A stretch of 5,342 nucleotides of DNA from Syntrophaceae bacterium PtaB.Bin038 (GTDB lineage: Bacteria > Desulfobacterota > Syntrophia > Syntrophales > UBA2192): contig MVQS01000354.1 in NCBI GenBank assembly GCA_002067855.1, positions 1-5,342 of the forward strand. Direction: 5' to 3'. Positions 1 through 5,342 of this stretch are shown piece after piece (within the stretch, counting starts at the first letter, position 1; the number at the start of each line of letters is the position of its first letter). A program made the position numbers and the translations under genes. The notes beneath the pieces were generated by a model. It was not told the origin of the DNA, made no database searches, and saw only the letters and a program-made list of their open reading frames with translations.

Positions 1-291
1 CCGGATGTTGATGGCCGGCACGGTGAAGCCCTTCACGTCGCCCCGGCCCATGGCCTCGTAGAGCGACTGGATGGACGAGGGCAGCACGCCCAGCGTGACG
101 CCCGCGCGCCGGATGAGCCAGCGGGCGGCCTGCCTCACCCCCGCGTCGCCGGACAGGACGGCCGAGTAGACCAGGTGGTCCACCAGCGAGCCGCGCAGCT
201 TCTTCTCGTCGAGGACCCGCACGCTGTCGCCCTCGATCCTGAGAATCCCGTCGATTGCCTTCTTGAGCTGGTCGGTGCTGCTGAAGATCAT
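1..291 (-). CDS. Class II (fructose-bisphosphate) aldolase-like protein, 3' end outside window
   Basis: Only the first 97 codons are visible; the frame stays open to the window edge, so the C-terminal part is missing. The ATG at 291 lies 22 bp after the fbp stop, preceded by a G-rich stretch that may serve as a weak ribosome binding site, so the two genes are probably cotranscribed. Residues 1-70 look helical and charged and match no domain I can name. Residues 73-97 (SIQSLYEAMGRGDVKGFTVP and then AINIR) resemble the start of the class II aldolase barrel, where a helix is followed by a strand of the type YAVGAFNV. Such enzymes split or form fructose-1,6-bisphosphate or related ketose phosphates using Zn2+; the metal-binding His residues would lie outside this window. 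The neighbouring FBPase supports a role in gluconeogenesis. The roughly 70-residue lead before the barrel is unusual, since classical enzymes begin almost directly with it. The call is moderately confident; the exact substrate is not known. Confidence 0.65.
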   Translation of the reverse strand, partial: MIFSSTDQLKKAIDGILRIEGDSVRVLDEKKLRGSLVDHLVYSAVLSGDAGVRQAARWLIRRAGVTLGVLPSSIQSLYEAMGRGDVKGFTVPAINIR

Positions 292-313
292 GGTCCCCCC
301 CGCGTTGAGTCGT

Positions 314-1261
314 TCAGGACAGGAACTCCCGCGCCTTTTCCACCTCGTAGCGGCTTCCGATGTAGATCGGCGCCCGGTGGTTGAGGCCGTCGGGCTTGAT
401 GGCCAGGATGTCCTGCTTGCCGTCCGTCGCCAGGCCGCCTGCCTGCTCGGTCAGGAAGGCCATCGGCTGCAGCTCGAAAATCAGGCGGAGCTTGCCCTTG
501 GGATCTTTTTTCGTGCCGGGGTAGGTGAAGACCCCGCCGCGCTTGATGAGGATCTGGTTGATGTCGGGGACGAAGCCCCCGCTGTAGCGCAGCTTGTACC
601 CCTCGCCCTCGAGGGTCTCGACGAACTTCAGGTGCCCGGAGAACCAGTCCTTTCGGAGGCCGCCCAGGCTGTAAATGGAGCCCTTCTCTTCGAGGGTGAT
701 GTTCTCCTCCGACAGGACGTATTCCCCCTCGCGGTTGAGGACGAACTCGTGGGTCCCCTTGCCGGCCGAGTAGACCATCGTGATGAGGGGCCCGTAGGTG
801 ATGTACATGGCGCCCACCATGGTCTTGCGGCCCTCGGCGGCCAGCGGCGAGTCCTTGTGGATGCCGATGATCGTCCCGATCGCGAGGTTCGTGTCCACGA
901 GAGAGGAGCCGTCGAGGGGGTCGGCCGTGACGTGGTACTTGCTGGAGGGGGCCTCGTAGGGCACGATGCGGTCCAGCTCCTCGGAGCAGTAGGTCTTCAC
1001 GAACCCCGAGTACTGGAGCTGGTTCTGCAGGATGATGTCCGCGCTCTTGTCGAGGGCGAGCTGCTCGTCGCCGTGGATGTTGCGCAGCCCCGCCAGCTTG
1101 CGGTTCGATTCATGGATCTTCGCCGAGATGTATTTCCCTGTGATGGCGATCTGCCAGATGAGCCGCCTGAGCTCCATTTCGATGCCCGCCATCCACATAT
1201 GGCGGCGCAGATCGACGATGAACTTGGTGTAGTCGGAAATGTTCCTGGTGTTGTTTTCCAT
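314..1261 (-). CDS. fbp: Class I fructose-1,6-bisphosphatase
   Basis: This 315-aa enzyme hydrolyses fructose-1,6-bisphosphate to fructose-6-phosphate and phosphate, the committing step of gluconeogenesis, in the cytosol with Mg2+. Family signatures in order are GDEQLALDKSAD (64-75), the metal-binding SEE (93-95), DPLDGSS (114-120) with the following VDTNLAIGTIIGIH, YSAGKGTHEF (164-173), FVPDINQILIKRGGVFTYPG (230-249), and LRLIFELQPMAFLTEQAGG (258-276), where E263 matches the catalytic or metal-ligand Glu of the family. Length is slightly below the usual 330 or so. The frame is open upstream to 1846, but that stretch is antisense to the DUF3024 gene and has no family similarity. The ATG at 1261 is preceded by GGGGGA at a suitable distance and gives a normal N-terminus. 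The site normally reading as YSINEGN reads YSLGGLRKDW here (198-206). Its downstream partner is the aldolase-like gene, 22 bp away. Confidence 0.96.
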   Translation of the reverse strand: MENNTRNISDYTKFIVDLRRHMWMAGIEMELRRLIWQIAITGKYISAKIHESNRKLAGLRNIHGDEQLALDKSADIILQNQLQYSGFVKTYCSEELDRIVPYEAPSSKYHVTADPLDGSSLVDTNLAIGTIIGIHKDSPLAAEGRKTMVGAMYITYGPLITMVYSAGKGTHEFVLNREGEYVLSEENITLEEKGSIYSLGGLRKDWFSGHLKFVETLEGEGYKLRYSGGFVPDINQILIKRGGVFTYPGTKKDPKGKLRLIFELQPMAFLTEQAGGLATDGKQDILAIKPDGLNHRAPIYIGSRYEVEKAREFLS

Positions 1262-1290
1262 CCATCGATCCCCCGATGCAAATCTGCTCG

Positions 1291-1320
1291 ATGGTAAACA
1301 ATTCAACACCTTTTTGACAA
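1291..1320 (-). promoter_or_regulatory. Candidate sigma70-type promoter for fbp
   Basis: Reading the minus strand, TTGTCA (1320-1315) resembles a -35 box with 5 of 6 matches. It is followed after 18 bp by TACCAT (1296-1291), a 4 of 6 match to a -10 box that keeps the key T, A and final T. Transcription would start near 1284, giving a leader of about 23 nt that contains the GGGGGA ribosome binding site before the ATG at 1261. The stretch is AT-rich compared with the rest of the window. This is a by-eye match only. Confidence 0.4.
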
Positions 1321-1330
1321 GGAAATTCTG

Positions 1331-1360
1331 CCCCCGGGACCGCCGTTCCCGACCCGGGGG
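1331..1360. repeat. GC-rich inverted repeat in divergent intergenic region
   Basis: The arms CCCCCGGG (1331-1338) and CCCGGGGG (1353-1360) are perfectly complementary over 8 bp with a 14-nt loop. A competing small hairpin, CGGGA (1335-1339) with TCCCG (1347-1351), is also possible. The repeat lies between the candidate fbp promoter and the start of the DUF3024 gene. No T-run follows it on the plus strand, and the genes on both sides start rather than end here, so it is not a terminator. It could be an operator or an mRNA leader structure; it could also be chance in GC-rich DNA. Confidence 0.5.
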
Positions 1361-1393
1361 ATTTGTGATATAGAATGCAAGAGGCACGAAATC

Positions 1394-1744
1394 ATGGCGC
1401 TTTCGGAATTCACCCTCCGGCTGGTCCAGCGGAAGCTCGGCGAGTACTGCGCGGGCCGGGTCCACGAGGCGCTCGTCCATCGGGTGCGCCTGGGGTATGC
1501 CGTCGAGGGCGACTGCGTGACGCTCTTCGAGGAGCGCCGCGGCCTGCTGAACCCGGACAGGTGGGTCCGCCTGGACATGGCCCGGTTCCGGTTCGACACG
1601 GGGACGAAGAAGTGGAAGCTCTACTACGCCGACTCCGAATCGGCGTGGCATGCCTACTACCTCAAGCCGAGAGCGGATTTCGAGTTCCTGCTCAGAGAGG
1701 TCGATGAAGACCCCGTCCGGGTCTTCTGGTGGGGCCGGGGATAG
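1394..1744 (+). CDS. DUF3024 family protein
   Basis: This 116-aa soluble protein has the layout of the DUF3024 family. An N-terminal helix (MALSEFTLRLVQRKLGEYC) is followed by a hydrophobic strand around GYAVEGDCVTLFEERRG (about 34-50). A central segment comes next with a conserved Trp and Lys (FDTGTKKWKLYYAD, about 67-80), then WHAYYLKP (85-92) and a C-terminal FLLREVDEDPVRVFW (98-112) that matches the family's usual VDED..G.FW ending. There is no signal peptide or membrane segment, and the family has no established function. The ATG at 1394 has AGAGG about 9 nt upstream. The gene is divergent from fbp and is followed after 31 bp by the CxxCxxCC gene on the same strand, so the two are probably cotranscribed. 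A possible extended -10 (TGATATAGA, 1366-1374) lies very close to the ribosome binding site and is not convincing. Confidence 0.82.
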   Translation: MALSEFTLRLVQRKLGEYCAGRVHEALVHRVRLGYAVEGDCVTLFEERRGLLNPDRWVRLDMARFRFDTGTKKWKLYYADSESAWHAYYLKPRADFEFLLREVDEDPVRVFWWGRG

Positions 1745-1775
1745 GAGACGGCCCGAAACGGGAGGAGAAAATGCC

Positions 1776-2075
1776 GTGCTGATCGAGGACCGGAAGGTGT
1801 GGCGCTGCGTCGGGTGCGGCTTCTGCTGCGTGAACCAGCGGTGCACCTTCGGGGTGGCACGGCACCCCGGGGCGCAGGGCGGGCTGTGCCCGGAGCTCGA
1901 GTGGACGGGCGGGCGCTACGTCTGCCGCCTCATGATGCCGTCGAGCGGCATCGCCGACTTCGTGAAGCGGGAGCTCCGGGCGGGCGAGGGCTGCGTGGCC
2001 TTCGAGAACCCCTGGCGAAAGGACGTCCGCGAAAGAACGCCCGAGGAAGCCGGGGCCGTCAGGGAAAAACCGTGA
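1776..2075 (+). CDS. YkgJ-like CxxCxxCC cysteine-cluster protein (putative Zn/Fe-chelating)
   Basis: This is a 99-aa protein with eight cysteines (positions 11, 14, 17, 18, 23, 38, 50, 73). The first four form the CxxCxxCC signature (CVGCGFCC, 11-18) of the YkgJ/UPF0153-type family, thought to bind zinc or iron. The later LCPELEW (37-43) and RYVCRL (47-52) match that family's usual second half, where a Cys-Pro-x-Leu precedes a further Cys. Biochemical function is not established. The open frame extends upstream to 1650, but that part overlaps the DUF3024 gene out of frame. The GTG at 1776 is preferred because GGAGGA (1761-1766) sits 9 nt before it, and the nearby ATG at 1771 is in another frame and stops after three codons. 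The last 20 or so residues are charged and probably disordered. It is likely translated from the same mRNA as the DUF3024 gene and is convergent with the SDR gene. Confidence 0.8.
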   Translation: MLIEDRKVWRCVGCGFCCVNQRCTFGVARHPGAQGGLCPELEWTGGRYVCRLMMPSSGIADFVKRELRAGEGCVAFENPWRKDVRERTPEEAGAVREKP

Positions 2076-2153
2076 CGGAGTTCGAGAGCGCCCGGTTCAC
2101 ACGCTGCCCGCTCCATGCGTTCTTTTTCCCCTCACCCCTCGACCCGCTTCCCT

Positions 2154-2942
2154 TCACTTCGCCAGGAACCCCCCGTCGTTGACGAGCACGTGGCCCGTCA
2201 TGTAGGCCGAGGCGTCCGAGGCCAGGAAGACGGCCACGCCCTTCATGTCGTCCGCGTCCCCGAAGCGCCTCATGGGGACGAGCTCCATCGCCCTGTCGTA
2301 GGATTCCTTGAACTCGGGCGTCTCGATGTAGGCCATCATGTCGGTGCGGAAAAAGCCCGGCGCGATGGCGTTGACGCGGATCCTGAACGGCGCGAGCTTG
2401 ACGGCGAGGTTCATGGTGAGGGCGTTGATCGCCGCCTTCGTGGAGTTGTAGGGGACGGCGGGGTGCAGGGCCTCCTCGGAGCCCCGGAACGCCATGATGG
2501 ACGAGATGTTGATGACGGTGCCGCCGCCCTGCGCCTTCATGACCCCGGCCACCTTCTGCGTCAGGATCCAGACGCCGCGGACGTTCACGTTGAATATCCG
2601 GTCCCACTGCTCCAGGGGGAACTTCAGGGTCGGGGCGCCCCAGGTGGCCCCCGCGTTGTTCGCCAGGATGTCGATGCGGCCGAACCTCTCCAGGGCCGCC
2701 TTCACGAGGGCGTCGAGGTCCTCTTCCTTCGCCACGTCGCAGGCCACAGGCAGGACCTCCACGCCGCAGGCCTGCCGGAGTTCGCCGGCCGCGGCCTCCA
2801 GGTTTTTCAGCTTGCGCGAGGCGAGCACGAGGTTCGCCCCCGCCTCGGCCAGCCCCGTGGCGATGAACTTGCCGATCCCCCGGCCCCCTCCCGTGACCAG
2901 GGCCACCTTGCCGTCGAGCCTGAACAGGTCAGCCGTTTTCAT
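2154..2942 (-). CDS. Short-chain dehydrogenase/reductase (SDR) family oxidoreductase
   Basis: This is a 262-aa classical SDR, a cytosolic NAD(P)-dependent enzyme that interconverts an alcohol and a ketone. The Rossmann motif TGGGRGIG is at 17-24, the ASR at 41-43 (an Arg here often means NADP preference), CDV at 68-70 and NNAG at 95-98. The catalytic Asn is probably N120 in NVNVRG, with Ser at 147/148 (NISS), YNSTK at 165-169, and APGFFRTDM at 194-202. The C-terminal TGHVLVNDGG (249-258) is standard for the family. The closest family flavour is the gluconate 5-dehydrogenase / 3-oxoacyl-ACP reductase type, but the substrate cannot be read from sequence. An upstream extension of 22 codons is possible, but the ATG at 2942 has AAAGGCGGG just before it and gives the normal start. 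The gene lies downstream of a strong terminator, so it should have its own promoter; only weak candidates were seen (TTGTGG at 2990-2985, TATTTC at 2968-2963). Confidence 0.92.
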   Translation of the reverse strand: MKTADLFRLDGKVALVTGGGRGIGKFIATGLAEAGANLVLASRKLKNLEAAAGELRQACGVEVLPVACDVAKEEDLDALVKAALERFGRIDILANNAGATWGAPTLKFPLEQWDRIFNVNVRGVWILTQKVAGVMKAQGGGTVINISSIMAFRGSEEALHPAVPYNSTKAAINALTMNLAVKLAPFRIRVNAIAPGFFRTDMMAYIETPEFKESYDRAMELVPMRRFGDADDMKGVAVFLASDASAYMTGHVLVNDGGFLAK

Positions 2943-3019
2943 AATCCCGCCTTTCGTTTCCCGAAATACCGACACCCGTTCATGCCACAAACGGCGGGTC
3001 CGTGGCAAGGGCGGAAGGC

Positions 3020-3052
3020 AAAAAAAAGGCGCAGCGGCCTTCGCTGCGCCTT
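3020..3052 (-). terminator. Rho-independent terminator of the DUF3141-ACT operon
   Basis: On the minus strand, GGCGCAGCG (3050-3042) pairs perfectly with CGCTGCGCC (3036-3028) around a 5-nt loop and is followed by eight Ts (3027-3020). Two extra A-T pairs can extend the stem to 11 bp. It begins 27 bp after the ACT gene stop codon. The plus strand has only two Ts after the stem, so it works in one direction. It separates the ACT gene from the SDR gene. Confidence 0.95.
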
Positions 3053-3078
3053 GCCTGTCCGCGCGAAACGTCCGGCGC

Positions 3079-3474
3079 CTATTTCTTCAGGGCCTTGAGG
3101 ACCTTCCTGTCGTCGGCCGTCTTGAACACGACGGTCATCCTGCCCCTGGCGGGGCTTGTATAGACATAGTGGATGTCGACGAGGGCATCGGAGGCCTTCT
3201 TGGCCACCTTCTGCAGCTGCCCCGGCCTGTTGGGCAGCTCCACGGCGATGATCTCCTCCACCTTCACGTCGGCGCCCATCTGGGTGAGGATCTTCTTCGC
3301 CTTGGCGTTGTTGTCCGTCACGATCATGAAGACGCCGTCCGGGCCCCGTCCGTAGGCGCAGAGGGCCTCGATGTTGATCCTCCCGTTTGCCAGGAACGTG
3401 GTGACCTCGGACAGAAGTCCCACGCGGTTGGGCAGGATGAAGGTCAGCTGCTTGAGTTTCGCGATCTTGAACAT
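3079..3474 (-). CDS. Tandem ACT-domain protein
   Basis: This 131-aa protein consists almost wholly of two ACT domains. The first runs from about 7 to 65 with LPNRVGLL (14-21) at the first strand-helix turn. The second runs from about 75 to 130 with LPNRPGQL (80-87), so the same LPNRxGxL ligand-site motif occurs twice, 66 residues apart. ACT domains bind amino acids or other small effectors and usually regulate an enzyme. Stand-alone two-ACT proteins of this size are widespread in anaerobic bacteria and archaea, often next to phenylacetate-CoA-ligase-type genes, and their ligands are mostly unknown. No catalytic or DNA-binding domain is present. The ATG at 3474 has an excellent AAAGGAGGG ribosome binding site with about 8 nt spacing. 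It begins 23 bp after the DUF3141 stop and ends at a strong terminator, making it the last gene of that operon. Confidence 0.9.
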   Translation of the reverse strand: MFKIAKLKQLTFILPNRVGLLSEVTTFLANGRINIEALCAYGRGPDGVFMIVTDNNAKAKKILTQMGADVKVEEIIAVELPNRPGQLQKVAKKASDALVDIHYVYTSPARGRMTVVFKTADDRKVLKALKK

Positions 3475-3497
3475 CCCCGGGCCCTCCTTTTTTTCTT

Positions 3498-5342
3498 CTA
3501 CATACGGCTCTCTCCCCGGAATTTCAAGAGTTTATTCTCCTCCGGCTCCGCCCGGTCGATCCCGAGACCGCGGGCGATCCTCGCGAGCATGGCCTTTTCC
3601 GGTTCCCGGTAGGACCCGTCGGCCAGGGCGATGCGCCGGGCCAGGGCCAGGGCCTCGTCGCGGTCGTGTTCGCCGGGGATGAGCCCGGAGAGGGCCTCCA
3701 GCGCACGATCCTCGTCGGCCGCCAGGATGCAGTACTGCTCCTTCACCATGCGGCGGAAGGCGGAGGGCCGGATCTTCCGGAGGACCCTGTGGGTCTTGGC
3801 GATCTCCTCCGCGACGGCGTAATGCCTGCGGCCGATGACGCCGCCCACCCGGGCCATGGCGATCATGGTCCGGACGAGCCCCTCGGCATGCCCCCCCCTG
3901 TCCGCGGCGTCGATCCATCTCTCACGCAGCCAGGCTTCGTAGCCCTCCCAGGACATCTCGACCCCCTTCTCCCCCGTGAGGGCCTTGATCGTCCCCGCCG
4001 CGAGGGAAGAGTATTGAAGGGCCTCGTGGCCGTAGACCGCGCGGAAGAGGGCCTCATGGGCGCGGTCGCGGCAGTCGCGGTAGTAGTCGAGCCAGTCCTC
4101 GACGAAGCCCGACAGGGCTCTCTCGAAGGCGCTCAAGGGGTTTCCCGCGCGCGCGGGCCTCCGGTGGGCCCGGGCCTGCGCCGCCGCCGCGCCGAGGTGG
4201 CGGAGCAGCGGGTTCATGTCGGAGATCGCGTATCGCTGGACCCGCAGGGGGTGGAGCCAGCGCATCATTTCGGCGGAGAGCTCGGTGGTGCAGGCCTTCA
4301 CCCAGGGGCTCAGGAAACTCCGGTACATCCGGTCGTTGAACTCGGAGACCTGCGCCACGATGCTGAAGTCCTCCTCCGTCTCCGCGGAGTCGCCGAGGGC
4401 GCGGATGTCCTCCAGGGTCCTCTCCTCGAATCGCGTCGTGAAGTCGCCCTTCGCCGGGTCGCCCTCGATGACCATCTCGTAGAGGCCCGGCGGGAGGAAG
4501 TCGATCATCTCGGAGCTGCGGATGATCTCCTTGTGCTCCTTCTTCGCCACGCCGGCCGCGACGAAGATGCCCAGGTGCCCGATGTTCTCGTGGATGATGT
4601 AGACGATCACCTGGCCGAGCCCCCGGATCTCGTCGAGGGAGCGGTACACCCGGGGGATCCACTCGAGGGCCTGCTGGGGCGGGGTGATGTTGTCCCCCTT
4701 CGAGGCGAAGACCAGGATGGGGCTCTGGATGTTCTTGAGGCTCAGGGGCTCGCCCTCGTGCAGCTCCAGCTTGCCCTGCTCGAGCTTGTTGCCCACGAAG
4801 AGGTTGCTCACGATGAAGTGGATCTCCTCGGCGTTCATCATGTAGAAGCCGCCCCACCACTTCTCGAAGTTGAGGAACCGCTCCTCCTCCGTGTCGATCT
4901 CGGCGTAGACCCTGTAGTTCTTCGTCCAGTACGTGTTGGCCGGGTTGAGGGACTCGAAGTTCCAGACGAGGTTCGCCCCGTCGAACTTGCCGTTGCCCAG
5001 GTCGCAGAGCAGCGAGGTGAGCCAGACGCCGCCCAGCATCCCCCCCTTGTAGCGCATGGGGTTGACGCCCGACACGCCGGCCCAGTAGGACATGGGGGCC
5101 CCGTTCAGGATGAGCGGCCCCGCGATGTCGGGCCGGTCGGCGCACAGCAGGGCCGAGGCCCAGCCCGCCTGGCAGTTGCCCATGACGGCGGGGTTGCCCG
5201 ACTCGGGGTGCCTGCGGCAGACCTCCTCGATGAAGCGCTCCTCGGCCTCGACCACGTGCTGGAGCCGCTGGCCGGGCATGGGCTCCGTGTAGAAGAGGAT
5301 GAAGTAGACCGGGTGGCCGTGGTCCAGGGCCATGCCGATCTC
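3498..5342 (-). CDS. DUF3141 alpha/beta-hydrolase (PHA-synthase-like) with TerB-like tail, N-terminus outside window
   Basis: 614 residues are visible. The frame is still open at 5342 and the ATG at 5331-5333 is internal (the preceding Glu-Ile-Gly fits the family), so the start lies further right. Family members are roughly 700-800 aa by recollection. In visible-residue numbering, the nucleophile box is GNCQAGW (55-61, Cys57), followed by NGAPMSYWAG (80-89), DLGNGKFDGANLVWNFESLN (114-133), VGNKL (183-187), ASKGDNITPPQQA (213-225, Asp217) and HENIGHLGIF (251-260, His256). Cys-Asp-His in this order is the arrangement of polyhydroxyalkanoate synthases, which use a G-x-C-x-G box, so a thioester or acyl-transfer activity is plausible but unproven. 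An Ala/Arg-rich linker (about 385-400) leads to a helical C-terminal part. Near the end, EALALARRIALADGSYREPE (563-582) resembles TerB-type domains with their ADG motif. No membrane segment is evident. The ACT gene follows after 23 bp, almost certainly in the same transcript. Confidence 0.88.
   Translation of the reverse strand, partial: EIGMALDHGHPVYFILFYTEPMPGQRLQHVVEAEERFIEEVCRRHPESGNPAVMGNCQAGWASALLCADRPDIAGPLILNGAPMSYWAGVSGVNPMRYKGGMLGGVWLTSLLCDLGNGKFDGANLVWNFESLNPANTYWTKNYRVYAEIDTEEERFLNFEKWWGGFYMMNAEEIHFIVSNLFVGNKLEQGKLELHEGEPLSLKNIQSPILVFASKGDNITPPQQALEWIPRVYRSLDEIRGLGQVIVYIIHENIGHLGIFVAAGVAKKEHKEIIRSSEMIDFLPPGLYEMVIEGDPAKGDFTTRFEERTLEDIRALGDSAETEEDFSIVAQVSEFNDRMYRSFLSPWVKACTTELSAEMMRWLHPLRVQRYAISDMNPLLRHLGAAAAQARAHRRPARAGNPLSAFERALSGFVEDWLDYYRDCRDRAHEALFRAVYGHEALQYSSLAAGTIKALTGEKGVEMSWEGYEAWLRERWIDAADRGGHAEGLVRTMIAMARVGGVIGRRHYAVAEEIAKTHRVLRKIRPSAFRRMVKEQYCILAADEDRALEALSGLIPGEHDRDEALALARRIALADGSYREPEKAMLARIARGLGIDRAEPEENKLLKFRGESRM

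Noticed and set aside
263..1297. Long plus-strand open frame (344 codons) opposite fbp
   Set aside because: It is antisense to the clearly conserved fbp gene; its product is Val/Leu/Asp-rich with no recognisable motif, as expected from GC-rich shadow frames.
1314..1319. Perfect TTGACA on the plus strand as -35 box for the DUF3024 gene
   Set aside because: No acceptable -10 box lies 16-18 bp downstream; the next candidate (TATAGA at 1369-1374) is about 50 bp away.
1262..1846. N-terminal extension of fbp to an upstream start at 1846
   Set aside because: It would run antisense through the DUF3024 gene, the translated segment has no FBPase similarity, and a well-placed ATG with a ribosome binding site exists at 1261.
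2086..2127. Possible terminator between the convergent CxxCxxCC and SDR genes
   Set aside because: The arms GAGCG (2086-2090) and CGCTC (2109-2113) are only 5 bp with a long loop, and the T-run (2123-2127) is 10 nt away; too weak to call. The 78-bp gap shows nothing else.
2943..3019. Sigma54-type promoter upstream of the SDR gene (TGGCATG around 2981-2987)
   Set aside because: The required GC element at the -12 position is missing at the correct spacing.
4054..5145. 363-codon minus-strand frame inside the DUF3141 gene
   Set aside because: It is a different frame of the same strand with Pro/Arg/Gly-rich low-complexity product; the overlapping frame carries clear DUF3141 motifs.

Overview
The window is GC-rich, with strong G/C preference at third codon positions and short intergenic gaps. 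It is ordinary bacterial chromosome: no mobile element, CRISPR array, rRNA or tRNA was seen. The gene set is a class I fructose-bisphosphatase next to an aldolase-like protein, a DUF3141 PHA-synthase-like hydrolase, a tandem ACT protein, and DUF3024 and CxxCxxCC proteins. This would fit a high-GC Desulfobacterota (deltaproteobacterial, Syntrophales-like) genome. That placement is an inference from gene content and protein flavour, not a proof.

Layout. (1) Positions 1-1261, minus strand: fbp (class I fructose-1,6-bisphosphatase) followed after 22 bp by the 5' part of a class II aldolase-like gene that runs off the left edge. Together they look like a gluconeogenic or sugar-phosphate operon. 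(2) 1262-1393: divergent intergenic region with a plausible fbp promoter and a GC-rich inverted repeat. (3) 1394-2075, plus strand: a two-gene unit of a DUF3024 protein and a 99-aa CxxCxxCC metal-binding protein with a GTG start. (4) 2154-2942, minus strand: a short-chain dehydrogenase/reductase, convergent with the previous unit. (5) 3020-3052: a strong Rho-independent terminator on the minus strand. (6) 3079-5342, minus strand: a DUF3141 alpha/beta-hydrolase whose N-terminus lies beyond the right edge, followed after 23 bp by a 131-aa protein made of two ACT domains. These two form the end of an operon closed by the terminator.

How they may work together. Fbp and the aldolase-like protein act on the same intermediate, fructose-1,6-bisphosphate. 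The DUF3141 protein has a Cys-Asp-His set arranged as in polyhydroxyalkanoate synthases plus a TerB-like tail, and the downstream ACT protein could be a small-molecule sensor for it or for another operon member upstream. The SDR sits beyond the terminator and is probably transcribed separately. Nothing in the window is a clearly new system. The least understood parts are the DUF3141-ACT operon, the N-terminal extension on the aldolase, and the DUF3024/CxxCxxCC pair. No stretch over 300 bases lacks a gene.
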